This document shows, in pieces, positions 46,296 to 54,803 of a stretch of 64,000 bases of DNA; positions within the stretch are counted from its first letter, which is position 1; the number at the start of each line of letters is the position of its first letter. Origin of the DNA: Phytoactinopolyspora limicola (GTDB lineage Bacteria; Actinomycetota; Actinomycetes; Jiangellales; Jiangellaceae); contig NZ_JAAOEN010000002.1 in NCBI RefSeq assembly GCF_011320225.1, positions 669,644-733,643 of the forward strand, written 5' to 3'. Below the pieces are notes generated by a model. It was not told where the DNA came from. It did no database searches and was given only the letters and a program-made list of their open reading frames with translations. The translations under genes were made by a program, and so were the position numbers.

Positions 46296-46301
46296 TATCG
46301 T
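46296..46301 (+). promoter_or_regulatory. -10 box for leaderless hypothetical gene
   Basis: TATCGT, 6 nt before the GTG at 46308. Confidence 0.5.
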
Positions 46302-46307
46302 GGACCC

Positions 46308-46856
46308 GTGGCGAGCAATCCCAGAGTCCGCAAGGCCGGCCGGTATGTGCGTCGACTACCCGGCTACCGCTATGCCCGTCGCGCCCTGCTGCCCCGAATC
46401 CGGCAGAGCCCGGGCGCACGTTCACTGGTCAAACGGGTCTTCGACGTCGACGCCGCGCAGCCCGCCCCGATGGATGTCACGCCGGGCAACCTTCTTGGCG
46501 GGGTCGGCGCCGAACGCCTGCCTGTGGCGGTGGTGCTCATGCTGCGGGTGCCCGCCGACCGGATACCAGGCGTCGTCGACGAGATCGCGCGACTACAACT
46601 GCTGAGCGCCGGGTTCCGGCCGGTGATCGTCATGGACACACCTGCGCTGAGCGCCGTACGTCGTTATGGGTTCCCGGTCGAACTGTTGGTCGCCGAGGAG
46701 GAGTGGAACGACGAGTACCAACCGTGGGACGAGTACGCCCGGCTACGGCTGGGCCGCATCGTCGCCACCTACCGCAGTGCGGCCACCGTCACCGTCGGTC
46801 CCGACGGGCTCGACGACACCAACCGCCTGATCCTCACCAGCTGCGCTCCGGTGTGA
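46308..46856 (+). CDS. conserved-looking hypothetical protein
   Basis: A 182-residue protein. Residues 1-35 are very basic (RVRKAGRYVRRLPGYRYARR), then VFDVDAAQPAPMDVTPGN and a globular alpha/beta part (LPVAVVLMLRVPADRIPGVVDEIA, FRPVIVMDTPALSAVRRYGFPVELL, WDEYARLRLGRIV). I do not recognise the family. The leaderless start supports it as a gene, and its position after the double glycosyltransferase hints at envelope glycan work. Confidence 0.6.
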   Translation: MASNPRVRKAGRYVRRLPGYRYARRALLPRIRQSPGARSLVKRVFDVDAAQPAPMDVTPGNLLGGVGAERLPVAVVLMLRVPADRIPGVVDEIARLQLLSAGFRPVIVMDTPALSAVRRYGFPVELLVAEEEWNDEYQPWDEYARLRLGRIVATYRSAATVTVGPDGLDDTNRLILTSCAPV

Positions 46857-46877
46857 GCAGCCACCACCGCCCCATTG

Positions 46878-46897
46878 TAGTACAACCGTACTATAAT
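46878..46897. promoter_or_regulatory. palindromic operator overlapping -10 of the TetR gene
   Basis: TAGTAC-AACC-GTACTA (46878-46893) is a perfect dyad. Its right arm runs into TATAAT (46892-46897), which lies 7 nt before the GTG at 46905. Binding of the TetR product here would shut off its own leaderless promoter. Confidence 0.7.
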
Positions 46898-46904
46898 TCG
46901 ACCC

Positions 46905-47504
46905 GTGCCTCGATACGTCGATCCCGATCAACGCCGCACCACCGTCGCCGAAGCGCTCTGGCGGGTCGTGCTCCGCGACGGCCTGGAGGGCGCCTCGGTG
47001 CGCAACGTCGCCCAAGAGGCCGGCCTGTCCGTGGGGTCACTCCGGCACTACTTCACCACTCAGCGCGAGCTCTACGTGTTCGCCATGCGGCTGACCGCCG
47101 AACGCATCGAGCAGCGGCTTCAAGGCATACCCGTCGGCGACGACGCCCGTGAGGTCGCGCTACGTGGCCTGACGGCCGCTCTGCCTCTCACCGACGAGAC
47201 GATCGCCGAGAACCGCGTGTGGTTCGCGTTCATCACACGGGCCCGGCTCGACCCAACCTTGCGAGAGATCGCCGACCACGAGTACCGCGAGCAGCATCTG
47301 CTGTTCCGTCAACTCATCGCCTACCTCGTCGACGAGGGAGCCGCACCAGCCGATCTCGACGTCGATGCCACTGCCACGGAGTTACACGCCTTGTTCGACG
47401 GGCTGGCCTCCCACGGCATCAACCATCCGGAACACATGCCGGCCGAGCGCATTTACCACACCGTGGAGCATTGGCTCGATCAGATGCCGCGGCCACCCCG
47501 CTGA
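46905..47504 (+). CDS. TetR-family regulator (BetI-like N-terminus), probably autoregulated
   Basis: A 199-residue TetR protein with helix-turn-helix GASVRNVAQEAGLSVGSLRHYF and a C-terminal domain of the BetI-like type (AENRVWFAFITRARLDP). The GTG start is leaderless with a consensus TATAAT. A 16-bp perfect palindrome overlaps that box, a typical self-repression arrangement. The downstream target is unknown. It is convergent with the BtuF-like gene. Confidence 0.9.
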   Translation: MPRYVDPDQRRTTVAEALWRVVLRDGLEGASVRNVAQEAGLSVGSLRHYFTTQRELYVFAMRLTAERIEQRLQGIPVGDDAREVALRGLTAALPLTDETIAENRVWFAFITRARLDPTLREIADHEYREQHLLFRQLIAYLVDEGAAPADLDVDATATELHALFDGLASHGINHPEHMPAERIYHTVEHWLDQMPRPPR

Positions 47505-47528
47505 AGTGCAGCAGGACGCCGGGCTCGA

Positions 47529-48419
47529 TCAACGGACCCGTCGGGCCAGAGCCGCATCCGGCGCAGCCGCCACATCGGGATGGAAGATCCCGGCCAGCGC
47601 CTCGACACCGTCCACCAGCCGTGGGCCGGGACGGGCGAACGAGGCGTTGGCGTCGACCGCCCACACCGGTAGCCCGGTCGGCAAGAACTCACCGGCGACG
47701 ACGTCCTCGGCCAGCCGTATCGACGTTTCCAGCCCATATCCACACGGCGCACTGATCACCACATCGGCGCCGGCGGCAACGATCTCCTCCCACCCGCTCC
47801 GGAACGAGCGCTCACCCGAACGGCCCAAGACACATACCCCGCCGGCCGCCGCGATCATGTCCGGCACCCAGTGTCCCGGAGCGAACGGCGGATCGGGCCA
47901 CTCCAGAACGAGCGCCCGCTTCGGCGACTGGGTGCTGATGCGGTCCCGCACCACGTCCAGCCGGCCGGTCAGCGACGCCACGAGATCCTCACCCGCCGGA
48001 CGGGTTCCGGTGGCCTCCCCGATGGTCAGCACCGATGCGAGCACCTCGGTGAGCGTGTGCGGGTCGACGGTGAGCACCTCTGCCCGGCACGCGAGATAAT
48101 CCAGCGCGTCGTGGACCGTGGAGACGTCGACGGCGCAGACCGCGCACAGATCCTGAGTGATCACCAGATCCGCGTCGAGGCCGGCCAGGGCACCCTCGTC
48201 GAGGTGGTACAGATCCTCACCCGCCACCATCCGCGCACTGACCAGCTGGTCGATCTGGGCTGGTTCGAGCCCGTCGGGGAGCGCGCTGGTCGACACGATG
48301 CGTTTGGTCCGGGCCTGCGGCGGATAGTCGCACTCGAACGTCACACCAACGACGTCGTCACCAGCTCCGAGCGCGAACAGGATCTCCGTCACCGACGGAA
48401 GCAGCGAAACGATACGCAC
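47529..48419 (-). CDS. BtuF-like cobalamin/siderophore-type binding protein without signal peptide
   Basis: A 296-residue protein of the helical-backbone metal-receptor (BtuF) fold: RIVSLLPSVTEILFALG at the start, VVGVTFECDYPP, DLVITQDLCAVCAVD, LEWPDPPFAPGHWVPDMI and DVVISAPCGYGLE. It has no signal peptide or lipobox and no permease or ATPase neighbours, so it probably works in the cytosol; such orphan forms exist in actinobacteria without a fixed function. The start is GTG at 48419, not 48428, because TACCGT lies 7 nt upstream and the family begins MRIVSLLPS. Confidence 0.82.
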   Translation of the reverse strand: MRIVSLLPSVTEILFALGAGDDVVGVTFECDYPPQARTKRIVSTSALPDGLEPAQIDQLVSARMVAGEDLYHLDEGALAGLDADLVITQDLCAVCAVDVSTVHDALDYLACRAEVLTVDPHTLTEVLASVLTIGEATGTRPAGEDLVASLTGRLDVVRDRISTQSPKRALVLEWPDPPFAPGHWVPDMIAAAGGVCVLGRSGERSFRSGWEEIVAAGADVVISAPCGYGLETSIRLAEDVVAGEFLPTGLPVWAVDANASFARPGPRLVDGVEALAGIFHPDVAAAPDAALARRVR

Positions 48420-48426
48420 GACACCC

Positions 48427-48432
48427 ACGGTA
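48427..48432 (-). promoter_or_regulatory. -10 box for leaderless BtuF-like gene
   Basis: TACCGT on the minus strand, 7 nt before the GTG at 48419. Confidence 0.5.
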
Positions 48433-48489
48433 TCCGTCGACGCTCCGGCCGCGCCGACGTCGTTCTCCTCAAGTCATGCTCAAAAGGGG

Positions 48490-48518
48490 TTCACTCGTCC
48501 CGCGACCGGTTGTAGCGT
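48490..48518 (+). promoter_or_regulatory. promoter of the ggt gene
   Basis: TTCACT (48490-48495), a 17-nt spacer, then TAGCGT (48513-48518). It implies a leader of about 45 nt containing AAGGAGG before the ATG at 48571. Confidence 0.6.
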
Positions 48519-48570
48519 GCCCCGGATCATCGAGATCATTTCGGTGTACCCAAACCTGAAGGAGGCGGGT

Positions 48571-50379
48571 ATGACCACGAGATTCCGGCGACGACACCCG
48601 GCAACCGCGGCCATCGCGGGCACCTGCGCGGTCGGGCTGGCCCTGGCCCTGGTAACTCCCACACAGGCCGCTCCGCGCGGCCCCGACAAAGAGGCGACCG
48701 CCACCGGCCACGGCGGCGCGGTCGCCGCACTCGACCCCTACGGTGCACAGGCGGGTCTGGAGATCCTGCGCCGCGGCGGCAACGCCGTCGACGCGGCGGT
48801 CGCGGCATCCGCGGCACTCGGCGTCACCAGGCCCTACGACGGCAGCATCGGCGGCGGTGGGTTCATGGTGATCTACTCAGCCGACACCGGCGAGGTCACC
48901 ACCATCGACTCTCGTGAAACAGCACCGGCCGCGATGGAGCCGGATGTGTTCATCGACCCCGACACCGGGTCCCCCATCCCGTTCCAAGAGCGGCGCGTAT
49001 CCGGGCTCTCCGTCGGGGTGCCCGGGCTGGTCCGCGGGTGGGAGCAGGCACTCACCGACCATGGCACCATGCCGCTACACCGGGTGCTTCAGCCGGCCAT
49101 CCGGCTCGCCCAGGGCGGCTTCGTCGTCGACGACGAACACCAGCGTCGTACGGAGAACAACCGCGACATCTTCCACGACTTCACCTCCAGCCGCGAGACG
49201 TTCCTCGTCGACGGGGAGGCACCAGAGGCCGGAACCGTGATCCGCAACCGCGACCTCGCCCGCACCTATCGGCTGCTGGCCCGGCACGGGGCCACCGTGT
49301 TCTACGAAGGCGAGATCGCCGAAGCGATCGCCGACGCCGTCACCAACCCGCCGGTGGTTCCCGGCAGTAGCCGCAACGTTCGCCCCGGCGAGATGGAGGT
49401 AGCGGACCTGGCCGACTACGAGGTGATCGAGCGGGAGCCCACCGCGACGTCCTACCGGGGCTTCGAGATCTACGGGATGGGCCCGCCGAGCAGCGGCGGA
49501 TCCACGGTCGGCGAGGCGCTGAACATCCTCGAAGGCTTCGACCTGGACGAGCTGCCGCACGAGGAGGCTCTGCACCTGCTGATCGAGAGCTCCGCCCTGG
49601 CTTTCGCCGACCGCAACGCCTACCTCGGTGACCCGTCGTTCATCGACATCCCGCTGCGTGGGCTGCTGTCGGACGAGTTCGCCGCCGAACGTCGGACTCT
49701 GATCGGGGCCGACGCCTCGACGAAACCGCTGGCGGCGGGCGACCCGTGGCCGTATGACGACGGAACCCCCGGTGCGGCCCCAGCGGATCCGGCCACGGCC
49801 CGCACCGACGGCTCGACGACCCACCTGACCGTCGCCGATGGTGCCGGCAACGTGGTGAGCTACACGTTCACCATCGAGCAGATCGGGGGCAGCGGCATCA
49901 CCGTCCCCGGCTACGGATTCCTGCTCAACAACGAGCTGACCGACTTCGAGCCAGACCCCGATCACCCGGCCAACGCCCCAGCCGGAGGCAAACGGCCACG
50001 CAGCAGCATGAGCCCCACCATCGTGCTGGACGCAGACGGTGCGCCAGTGGCCGCATTCGGCTCACCTGGTGGTGCCCGCATCATCACCGCGGTGCTTCAG
50101 GTCGCGGTGAACCACCTGGACCTCGGCATGAGCCTGCCCGAGGCGATCGCGGCGCCCCGCCTGTCCAACCTCAACGGGCCCAGCACCGGAACCGAACCGG
50201 AGCTGATCGACAGCCCGGTTGGTGCGGCGCTTACCGCCCGCGGACATCAGTTGAGCGCATTGACCGGCATCGGCAATGTCACCGGTGTGGCCTTCTTGCC
50301 AGATGGCCGGCTCCAGGCGGCGGCCGAACCGGTACGCAACGGCGGTGGGAGCGCCGTTGTGCTCCACCCGGACAACTAA
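48571..50379 (+). CDS. ggt: secreted gamma-glutamyltransferase
   Basis: A 602-residue GGT. A signal peptide covers residues 1-33 (ATAAIAGTCAVGLALALVTPTQA). The enzyme core has GGNAVDAAVAASAALGV, DSRETAPAAM, GMGPPSSGGSTVGEALN, the self-cleavage/nucleophile Thr in DGSTTHLTVAD (about residue 415) and the acidic NNELTDFEPDP with PRSSMSPTIVLD. It cleaves gamma-glutamyl bonds of glutathione or gamma-glutamyl peptides outside the cell. AAGGAGG lies 5 nt before the ATG. The 3' end meets a 58-bp palindrome shared with a convergent carboxypeptidase gene. Confidence 0.94.
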   Translation: MTTRFRRRHPATAAIAGTCAVGLALALVTPTQAAPRGPDKEATATGHGGAVAALDPYGAQAGLEILRRGGNAVDAAVAASAALGVTRPYDGSIGGGGFMVIYSADTGEVTTIDSRETAPAAMEPDVFIDPDTGSPIPFQERRVSGLSVGVPGLVRGWEQALTDHGTMPLHRVLQPAIRLAQGGFVVDDEHQRRTENNRDIFHDFTSSRETFLVDGEAPEAGTVIRNRDLARTYRLLARHGATVFYEGEIAEAIADAVTNPPVVPGSSRNVRPGEMEVADLADYEVIEREPTATSYRGFEIYGMGPPSSGGSTVGEALNILEGFDLDELPHEEALHLLIESSALAFADRNAYLGDPSFIDIPLRGLLSDEFAAERRTLIGADASTKPLAAGDPWPYDDGTPGAAPADPATARTDGSTTHLTVADGAGNVVSYTFTIEQIGGSGITVPGYGFLLNNELTDFEPDPDHPANAPAGGKRPRSSMSPTIVLDADGAPVAAFGSPGGARIITAVLQVAVNHLDLGMSLPEAIAAPRLSNLNGPSTGTEPELIDSPVGAALTARGHQLSALTGIGNVTGVAFLPDGRLQAAAEPVRNGGGSAVVLHPDN

Positions 50380-50406
50380 CGCTCCCACCTCCACACCTCC
50401 TCCCCT

Positions 50407-50464
50407 CCCATGATCATTGGCTTTTGGCCACCGGATCCGGTGGCCAAAAGCCAATGATCATGGG
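50407..50464. terminator. 58-bp perfect palindrome between convergent ggt and M14 genes
   Basis: 29-bp arms with no loop, centred on GGATCC. The outer ends read CCCATGATCATTGG. The TGA stop of the minus-strand carboxypeptidase gene (50460-50458) lies inside the right arm. It probably acts as a two-way terminator. It shares the CCCATGATCAT cap with the hairpin at 58603-58672. Confidence 0.8.
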
Positions 50465-53124
50465 GTTTGGGTGCACATCTCGACCCGTTCGGCTGCCGCC
50501 ATACCCAAGGTCGACTCGGGATCGAGTAGGTATGGGATCAACCCGCGATGCGGCTGCCCCAACGGCACGAGAACTCCGTCGTCGACGTCTTCCACTTCCA
50601 CGCCGTGTGCGGCCAACCGGTCGGCGATCGAACCGTGGCCATCCCCATCCTGGGTGTATTGCTCGTCAGTGAGCAGATAGCCACACGGTGCCGGGTCAAC
50701 TATCAGCGTCGGCTGCTGATTGCTCGGCGGTGTGACGGGGACGTCGCGCCGGCCGTCGAGGTACACCGGTCCCTCATTGGCGATCGCGGCGATCTCCGCG
50801 GCCTCGATGGCCGCCTGGACGGCTTGGTAGTGCTCCCGGTGGTAATCGAGCAGATCCCGGAACGCCCACAACTGCGCGTACACCCGGCGCTTCTGGTTCT
50901 CCGGGGTGGTGACCAGCGTGTTCACATCACCCTCCGCCGGCCGGGTGACTCCCGGACGACGCCTGGTCTCGAACAATACTCCGACGTGGTTCTTCAACCC
51001 GGCAGCGTTCTGTAGCTGCCCCTCCCAACCAGTAGCCACGATCGGGTACTGCAACGGCCACCAGCCGGCACCGGTAGCAGTACCGAACAGCCGGCCACGG
51101 ACCACCTCGTCCTGGCTCAGGGCCCACAGCTCCTCGCCGACGTTGACACTCCGCGCCCACAACGCCTCCGCGTCGGCACCTTCGGCGGACTGGAACTCAT
51201 GTCCGTCGATCACCATGTCCGGTTTGTAGTCCCGCATCACCTCGGCCAGGGCAACCGTCTCCGGGTGACGGAGTAGCAGGTGGTCCCGGTTGAGGTCTTG
51301 GCCAGCGGAGTTCGGGCGCTGGTTGGCCGCCCGGCCGTCCGGGTTGGCCGTCGGAACCATGAGCACCGTGGATTCGGCCAGCAGGTCGGTCACCCACGGA
51401 TCGTCGGAGAACGCCAGCTCACGCAGCAGCATCAGGCAGGCTTCCCGTGCCGCTGGTTCGGTGCCGTGGACCGTACATACGAACAGGACCGACGGGGCAT
51501 CGGCGATCTCGTCGGCCGGCGGCGGGGTGTCCTCGCCGACCACCATCAAGTGCAGCGGCCGGCCCTGAGCGGTCTCTCCGATGGTCTCCATTCGCACTCG
51601 GTCACTGTCCATGGCGATCCCATCCAGCACCGCCAGCTCGTCCTCATGGGGTGTCCACTGCGCACCATCATCGAGCTCGAACGCGGTGAGGTGCGCCTCC
51701 GGCCCCAGCAGGCCGGGGGTGTCCGCGACCACCACTTCGGACCACTCTCCGGCCGCGGCGGCGCCCACCGCCCGGACCCGCCAGCGGTACTCCTCTCCCG
51801 GAGTGAACCCAGCATCGGCGAAGGTCAGCTCACTGCCGTCGTAACGGCCGGGTAGCCAGCGCCCGACCACCTCCGCCGGCTCGTCTCCGGCCACGGTCAT
51901 CCGCTCGATCTCGTACTGCCAGGCACCGTCAACGGACTCCCATGTCACCGTTGCGAAACCCGTTTCCGGCTGGATGCTCACCCCGGTGACCTGGTCCGGT
52001 TGATCTGCCGGAGGAGGCGGCGCGCTGGCGCCGTCGATGCCGACGGAGTACCAGCCCCACTCGTTCACCGCGCCGGACGTCAGGTGCGAGAAGCCGAGCC
52101 AGCCAGCCTCATGGGCGGCGTCTTCCACTGTGACCAGCCAGTCTTCCGGCTCGGCCAACCCATGTGGCCATAGTTTGACGTGCAGCAGATCGCCTTCCCG
52201 GCGCAGCACGACCCAGTACCAGGAGCGGGCATCGATCGAGTGATCAAGGGATGCGGTGGCCAGCTGAGTGAACGAGCCATCCACATAACGGTTCACCCGG
52301 ACACTGCTCGCCCGGCCGTCGATGTAATAGCTGTTCTCGGCGCCCGACTCGCCAGACACGTGGATCGGCAGCTGAAACCGGGTCGCCGTTGTCCCGTCGG
52401 ACATCCGCACCGCGGCCCGAACCTCGACGTCACCCTCGACCCAGCCGTCGTCACCGGGTACGTCCCAGGTCAGCGCCCGGCGCCCACTTTCGGCGCCGAC
52501 GTCGTGTCGCAACCGGGACGGCGTATCCACCACAGTCCAGTCGCCCGGGCGCCACCGTTGCGACCAGCCATCGGGCACCTCACCGGTGGCCTGGCCGGAG
52601 AAGTCGGTCCAGAACTGGCCGTCCTCGGTCACCATCAGCCCGGACTCCACCACATCCACGTCGCGTGGACGATGCCGGCCTGAATCCGCCGCCGGAGTGA
52701 ACAGCCGTACCCGCAGGTCGTAGTCACCCGAAGCGGTCCCACCTGGTACTACCGGTTCGATCACGCCAGTGCCGCCATCGACAGACCCATCACCAGATGA
52801 ACCATCGAAGGTCAGCCACTCACCTCCGGAGGACTCCCGGAAATCCACCACCACCGGCCAGTCACGGGTGCCCGCGACGACCACCTCGAAGGACTCACCG
52901 GGGCCGGTCCTGGCCGGTTCCGACGCGGACGGCGCCACGATCCGCACAGCAGGCTGGCCGCCGCTGGCCTCGCCGCCCACGTCCGGGCCGGGTGCGGCCG
53001 CCACTCCGGACGACAACCCCGCAACCATCACCGCGGCGATACCCACCGGACTGCCGCGTCTCCACCACCTCAACACCCGCCGGTGTCCGGCTCCGCTCAA
53101 CTGTTGTTCGGCTCTGCTCGCCAT
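50458..53124 (-). CDS. secreted M14 zinc carboxypeptidase, multidomain (paralogue 1)
   Basis: An 888-residue protein. A signal peptide (VGIAAVMVAGLSSGVAAA, to about residue 44), an N-terminal beta domain, a lectin/LamG-like part (about 170-365), a fibronectin type III domain (about 375-470) and an M14 carboxypeptidase (about 490-800). Zinc ligands are His553 and Glu556 (VHGTE) and His642 (IDGHE); Arg613 (LNRDH) fits substrate binding. It cleaves C-terminal residues from peptides outside the cell. GAGGAGG lies 10 nt before the ATG. A close paralogue is encoded at 56299-58596. Confidence 0.88.
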   Translation of the reverse strand: MASRAEQQLSGAGHRRVLRWWRRGSPVGIAAVMVAGLSSGVAAAPGPDVGGEASGGQPAVRIVAPSASEPARTGPGESFEVVVAGTRDWPVVVDFRESSGGEWLTFDGSSGDGSVDGGTGVIEPVVPGGTASGDYDLRVRLFTPAADSGRHRPRDVDVVESGLMVTEDGQFWTDFSGQATGEVPDGWSQRWRPGDWTVVDTPSRLRHDVGAESGRRALTWDVPGDDGWVEGDVEVRAAVRMSDGTTATRFQLPIHVSGESGAENSYYIDGRASSVRVNRYVDGSFTQLATASLDHSIDARSWYWVVLRREGDLLHVKLWPHGLAEPEDWLVTVEDAAHEAGWLGFSHLTSGAVNEWGWYSVGIDGASAPPPPADQPDQVTGVSIQPETGFATVTWESVDGAWQYEIERMTVAGDEPAEVVGRWLPGRYDGSELTFADAGFTPGEEYRWRVRAVGAAAAGEWSEVVVADTPGLLGPEAHLTAFELDDGAQWTPHEDELAVLDGIAMDSDRVRMETIGETAQGRPLHLMVVGEDTPPPADEIADAPSVLFVCTVHGTEPAAREACLMLLRELAFSDDPWVTDLLAESTVLMVPTANPDGRAANQRPNSAGQDLNRDHLLLRHPETVALAEVMRDYKPDMVIDGHEFQSAEGADAEALWARSVNVGEELWALSQDEVVRGRLFGTATGAGWWPLQYPIVATGWEGQLQNAAGLKNHVGVLFETRRRPGVTRPAEGDVNTLVTTPENQKRRVYAQLWAFRDLLDYHREHYQAVQAAIEAAEIAAIANEGPVYLDGRRDVPVTPPSNQQPTLIVDPAPCGYLLTDEQYTQDGDGHGSIADRLAAHGVEVEDVDDGVLVPLGQPHRGLIPYLLDPESTLGMAAAERVEMCTQTP

Positions 53125-53602
53125 ACCTTGCTGGCCTCCTCAATGAGAGAACCGGCCGCGGGTGGCCTCAAAAACCCAGCCCACGGCCGGCCCTGGTGAC
53201 CTGGGATGTTGGCCTAGGGCGCCTGGGCAGCCGCAGGGATAGCAAGCGCACATGGCAGTTCGGGGAGCACCGTGTAGCCGATACCGCGACGAAGTCTCAT
53301 AGCAGTTCCTCCTCGTCATCACCATCGTTCGCACCCGTCGAGCGCGGGTCCGCCGGGCAATTGCCAGCTGCCACGCCGACGCCACCACAGCGCCTGACGA
53401 CGTTCGCGCCACGATCGTCACACCCACTGCACCACCACTGGGCCGGACCCGTGACCAGAGATCAGATTGGCTGTTTCGTCATGTCGATCGAACCTCCTCA
53501 ACGCGATGTCGACCGCCAGCTCGGGGGTGCTGGACGTGGCACCACCGAACAGCAACCTGTCGACACCGGTGAATGGGAGTTGAGGAGACGCTGAGGTTTC
53601 TC
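53125..53602. other. 478-bp region between M14 and GntR genes
   Basis: Both flanking genes are on the minus strand. It carries the small frame at 53214-53300. Near 53480-53500 it also carries a GAGGAGG followed by a six-codon frame (MTKQPI), which could be a leader. No other gene was recognised. Confidence 0.4.
53214..53300 (-). CDS. possible 28-residue peptide upstream of the M14 gene
   Basis: A short frame beginning MRLRRGIGYTVLPELP and ending ALAIPAAAQAP. AGGAGG lies 7 nt before the ATG (53313-53308), as strong as for the large genes. It lies 90 nt before the secreted carboxypeptidase gene on the same strand. A basic start and a hydrophobic remainder with one Cys could be a tiny secreted peptide or a translated leader. 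Not recognised; chance occurrence cannot be excluded. Confidence 0.35.
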   Translation of the reverse strand: MRLRRGIGYTVLPELPCALAIPAAAQAP

Positions 53603-54301
53603 TTACCCGCCGGACGCCGGGCTTTTCTCCAGCATGTCGGCATCGAACAGCTCGTTGACCAGGCCACCGAGGCGCCGCCAATGCTCGGCCGAACTCGCCG
53701 CAGCGGCGTCGATCTGCCCCTCCGCGAACAGATCGATCAGGTGGTCGTGATGCTCCGAGGTGTCCTGCCGGCCGAGGAGGTTGGAGAACTTGCGGTACAG
53801 GATGCGATGGATCTGCGGCCGGATGTCGTCGATCATCTTGGTCAGCACCGGGTTGTCCGCCACCTCGATCAACACACCGTGAAAGGCATCGTCCGCGGCG
53901 AGTGCCTCATCCACCGCTTGCCGTTGCACGGCCGCCCCGAAGCGCTGGTTGGTTTGTCGCATGCGGCGCAGGTGCCGCTTGGTCAGCAGTGGCCCGGCCT
54001 CGCGGACGGCGAGTTCGTCGAGTACCTGCAAAACCTTCAGGGCGGCGGTGACGTCACGCCGACTCAGGGGGGTGACCCGCGTGTAGACACCAGGCTTGGA
54101 CTCGACCAGGCCGGCGTCGGTTAGACGGGACAGGGCCTCACGCACTGGCGTCCGGCTCAGCCCCATGCTGGCAGCGAGTTCGGTGTCCTTGATCTGCTCC
54201 CCTGGCGCGAACTCGCCTTTGATGATCGCTTCTTTCAGGATTTCGTATGCCTCTGAGCTGAACAGAACCCTGCGCAGCGGCGCTCGGGGACTCAAGGGCA
54301 T
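53603..54301 (-). CDS. GntR-family (FCD subgroup) regulator
   Basis: A 232-residue GntR regulator. The winged helix is at about 12-75 (SEAYEILKEAIIKGEFAPGEQI, LAASMGLSRTPVREALSRL). The C-terminal FCD domain is helical, with metal-ligand candidates in DDAFHGVLIE and SSAEHWRRL. It is divergent from the symporter gene and downstream comes one of two M14 genes, so it probably controls one or both. ATG at 54301 is leaderless, TATCCT lying 7 nt upstream. Confidence 0.88.
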   Translation of the reverse strand: MPLSPRAPLRRVLFSSEAYEILKEAIIKGEFAPGEQIKDTELAASMGLSRTPVREALSRLTDAGLVESKPGVYTRVTPLSRRDVTAALKVLQVLDELAVREAGPLLTKRHLRRMRQTNQRFGAAVQRQAVDEALAADDAFHGVLIEVADNPVLTKMIDDIRPQIHRILYRKFSNLLGRQDTSEHHDHLIDLFAEGQIDAAAASSAEHWRRLGGLVNELFDADMLEKSPASGG

Positions 54302-54308
54302 GGCCTCA

Positions 54309-54314
54309 AGGATA
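54309..54314 (-). promoter_or_regulatory. -10 box for leaderless GntR gene
   Basis: TATCCT on the minus strand, 7 nt before the ATG at 54301. Confidence 0.55.
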
Positions 54315-54371
54315 CATCTGGCCGAGATCGACGAGAGCGGCAAACGCCCATGACCAAGGATGATGCAACCA

Positions 54372-54400
54372 TTGACACGGTAGAACTCTGGACGCAGAAT
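54372..54400 (+). promoter_or_regulatory. promoter candidate for the symporter gene
   Basis: TTGACA (54372-54377), a 17-nt spacer and CAGAAT (54395-54400), on the plus strand. Confidence 0.55.
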
Positions 54401-54803
54401 ATCGGAACCACCACAGCCACACAGCGTCCACACCCGCTGTGAATCCCGTCCGATGGCACTTGTCCTCGACGGTGTCAGCCAGAGGCCGGACGTCTCCGCG
54501 GTCTTCGCGGAGCCCGTGAGCCGACGCAACTGCGTGGATCACACCACGACGTCATTCCAGACCGTCCACCACGCCGGTTTATGCCGCGCTCTCAGCCCAT
54601 CGAGCGCGTCCGCTGCCCCGCACAACCACAAACCCATCTCTCGATGTGCGAACCCATGTCCTCGGCCACCCGACTCGGCGTCCTGCCCATCGGGTCGACG
54701 GCAACCCGGTCCGCCGATCACCCCTGCCACGACGGCTTTCACCGTGGTAGGCGACGGGCCCCCAATCCACAACACCCACTCGCCTGAAAGAGGAACACCA
54801 ACG

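Larger units (their letters stand above)
54302..54803. other. 502-bp divergent promoter region, GntR/symporter
   Basis: It holds the GntR -10 box and a TTGACA/CAGAAT promoter directed at the symporter gene. The rest, 54410-54800, would be a leader of nearly 400 nt; no gene or known riboswitch was recognised in it. Confidence 0.45.

Noticed and set aside
47529..48419. Substrate-binding lipoprotein of a vitamin B12 transporter
   Set aside because: No signal peptide, no lipobox and no permease or ATPase genes nearby.
53480..53500. Six-codon frame MTKQPI with a GAGGAGG site
   Set aside because: Too short to support as a gene; noted only as a possible leader.
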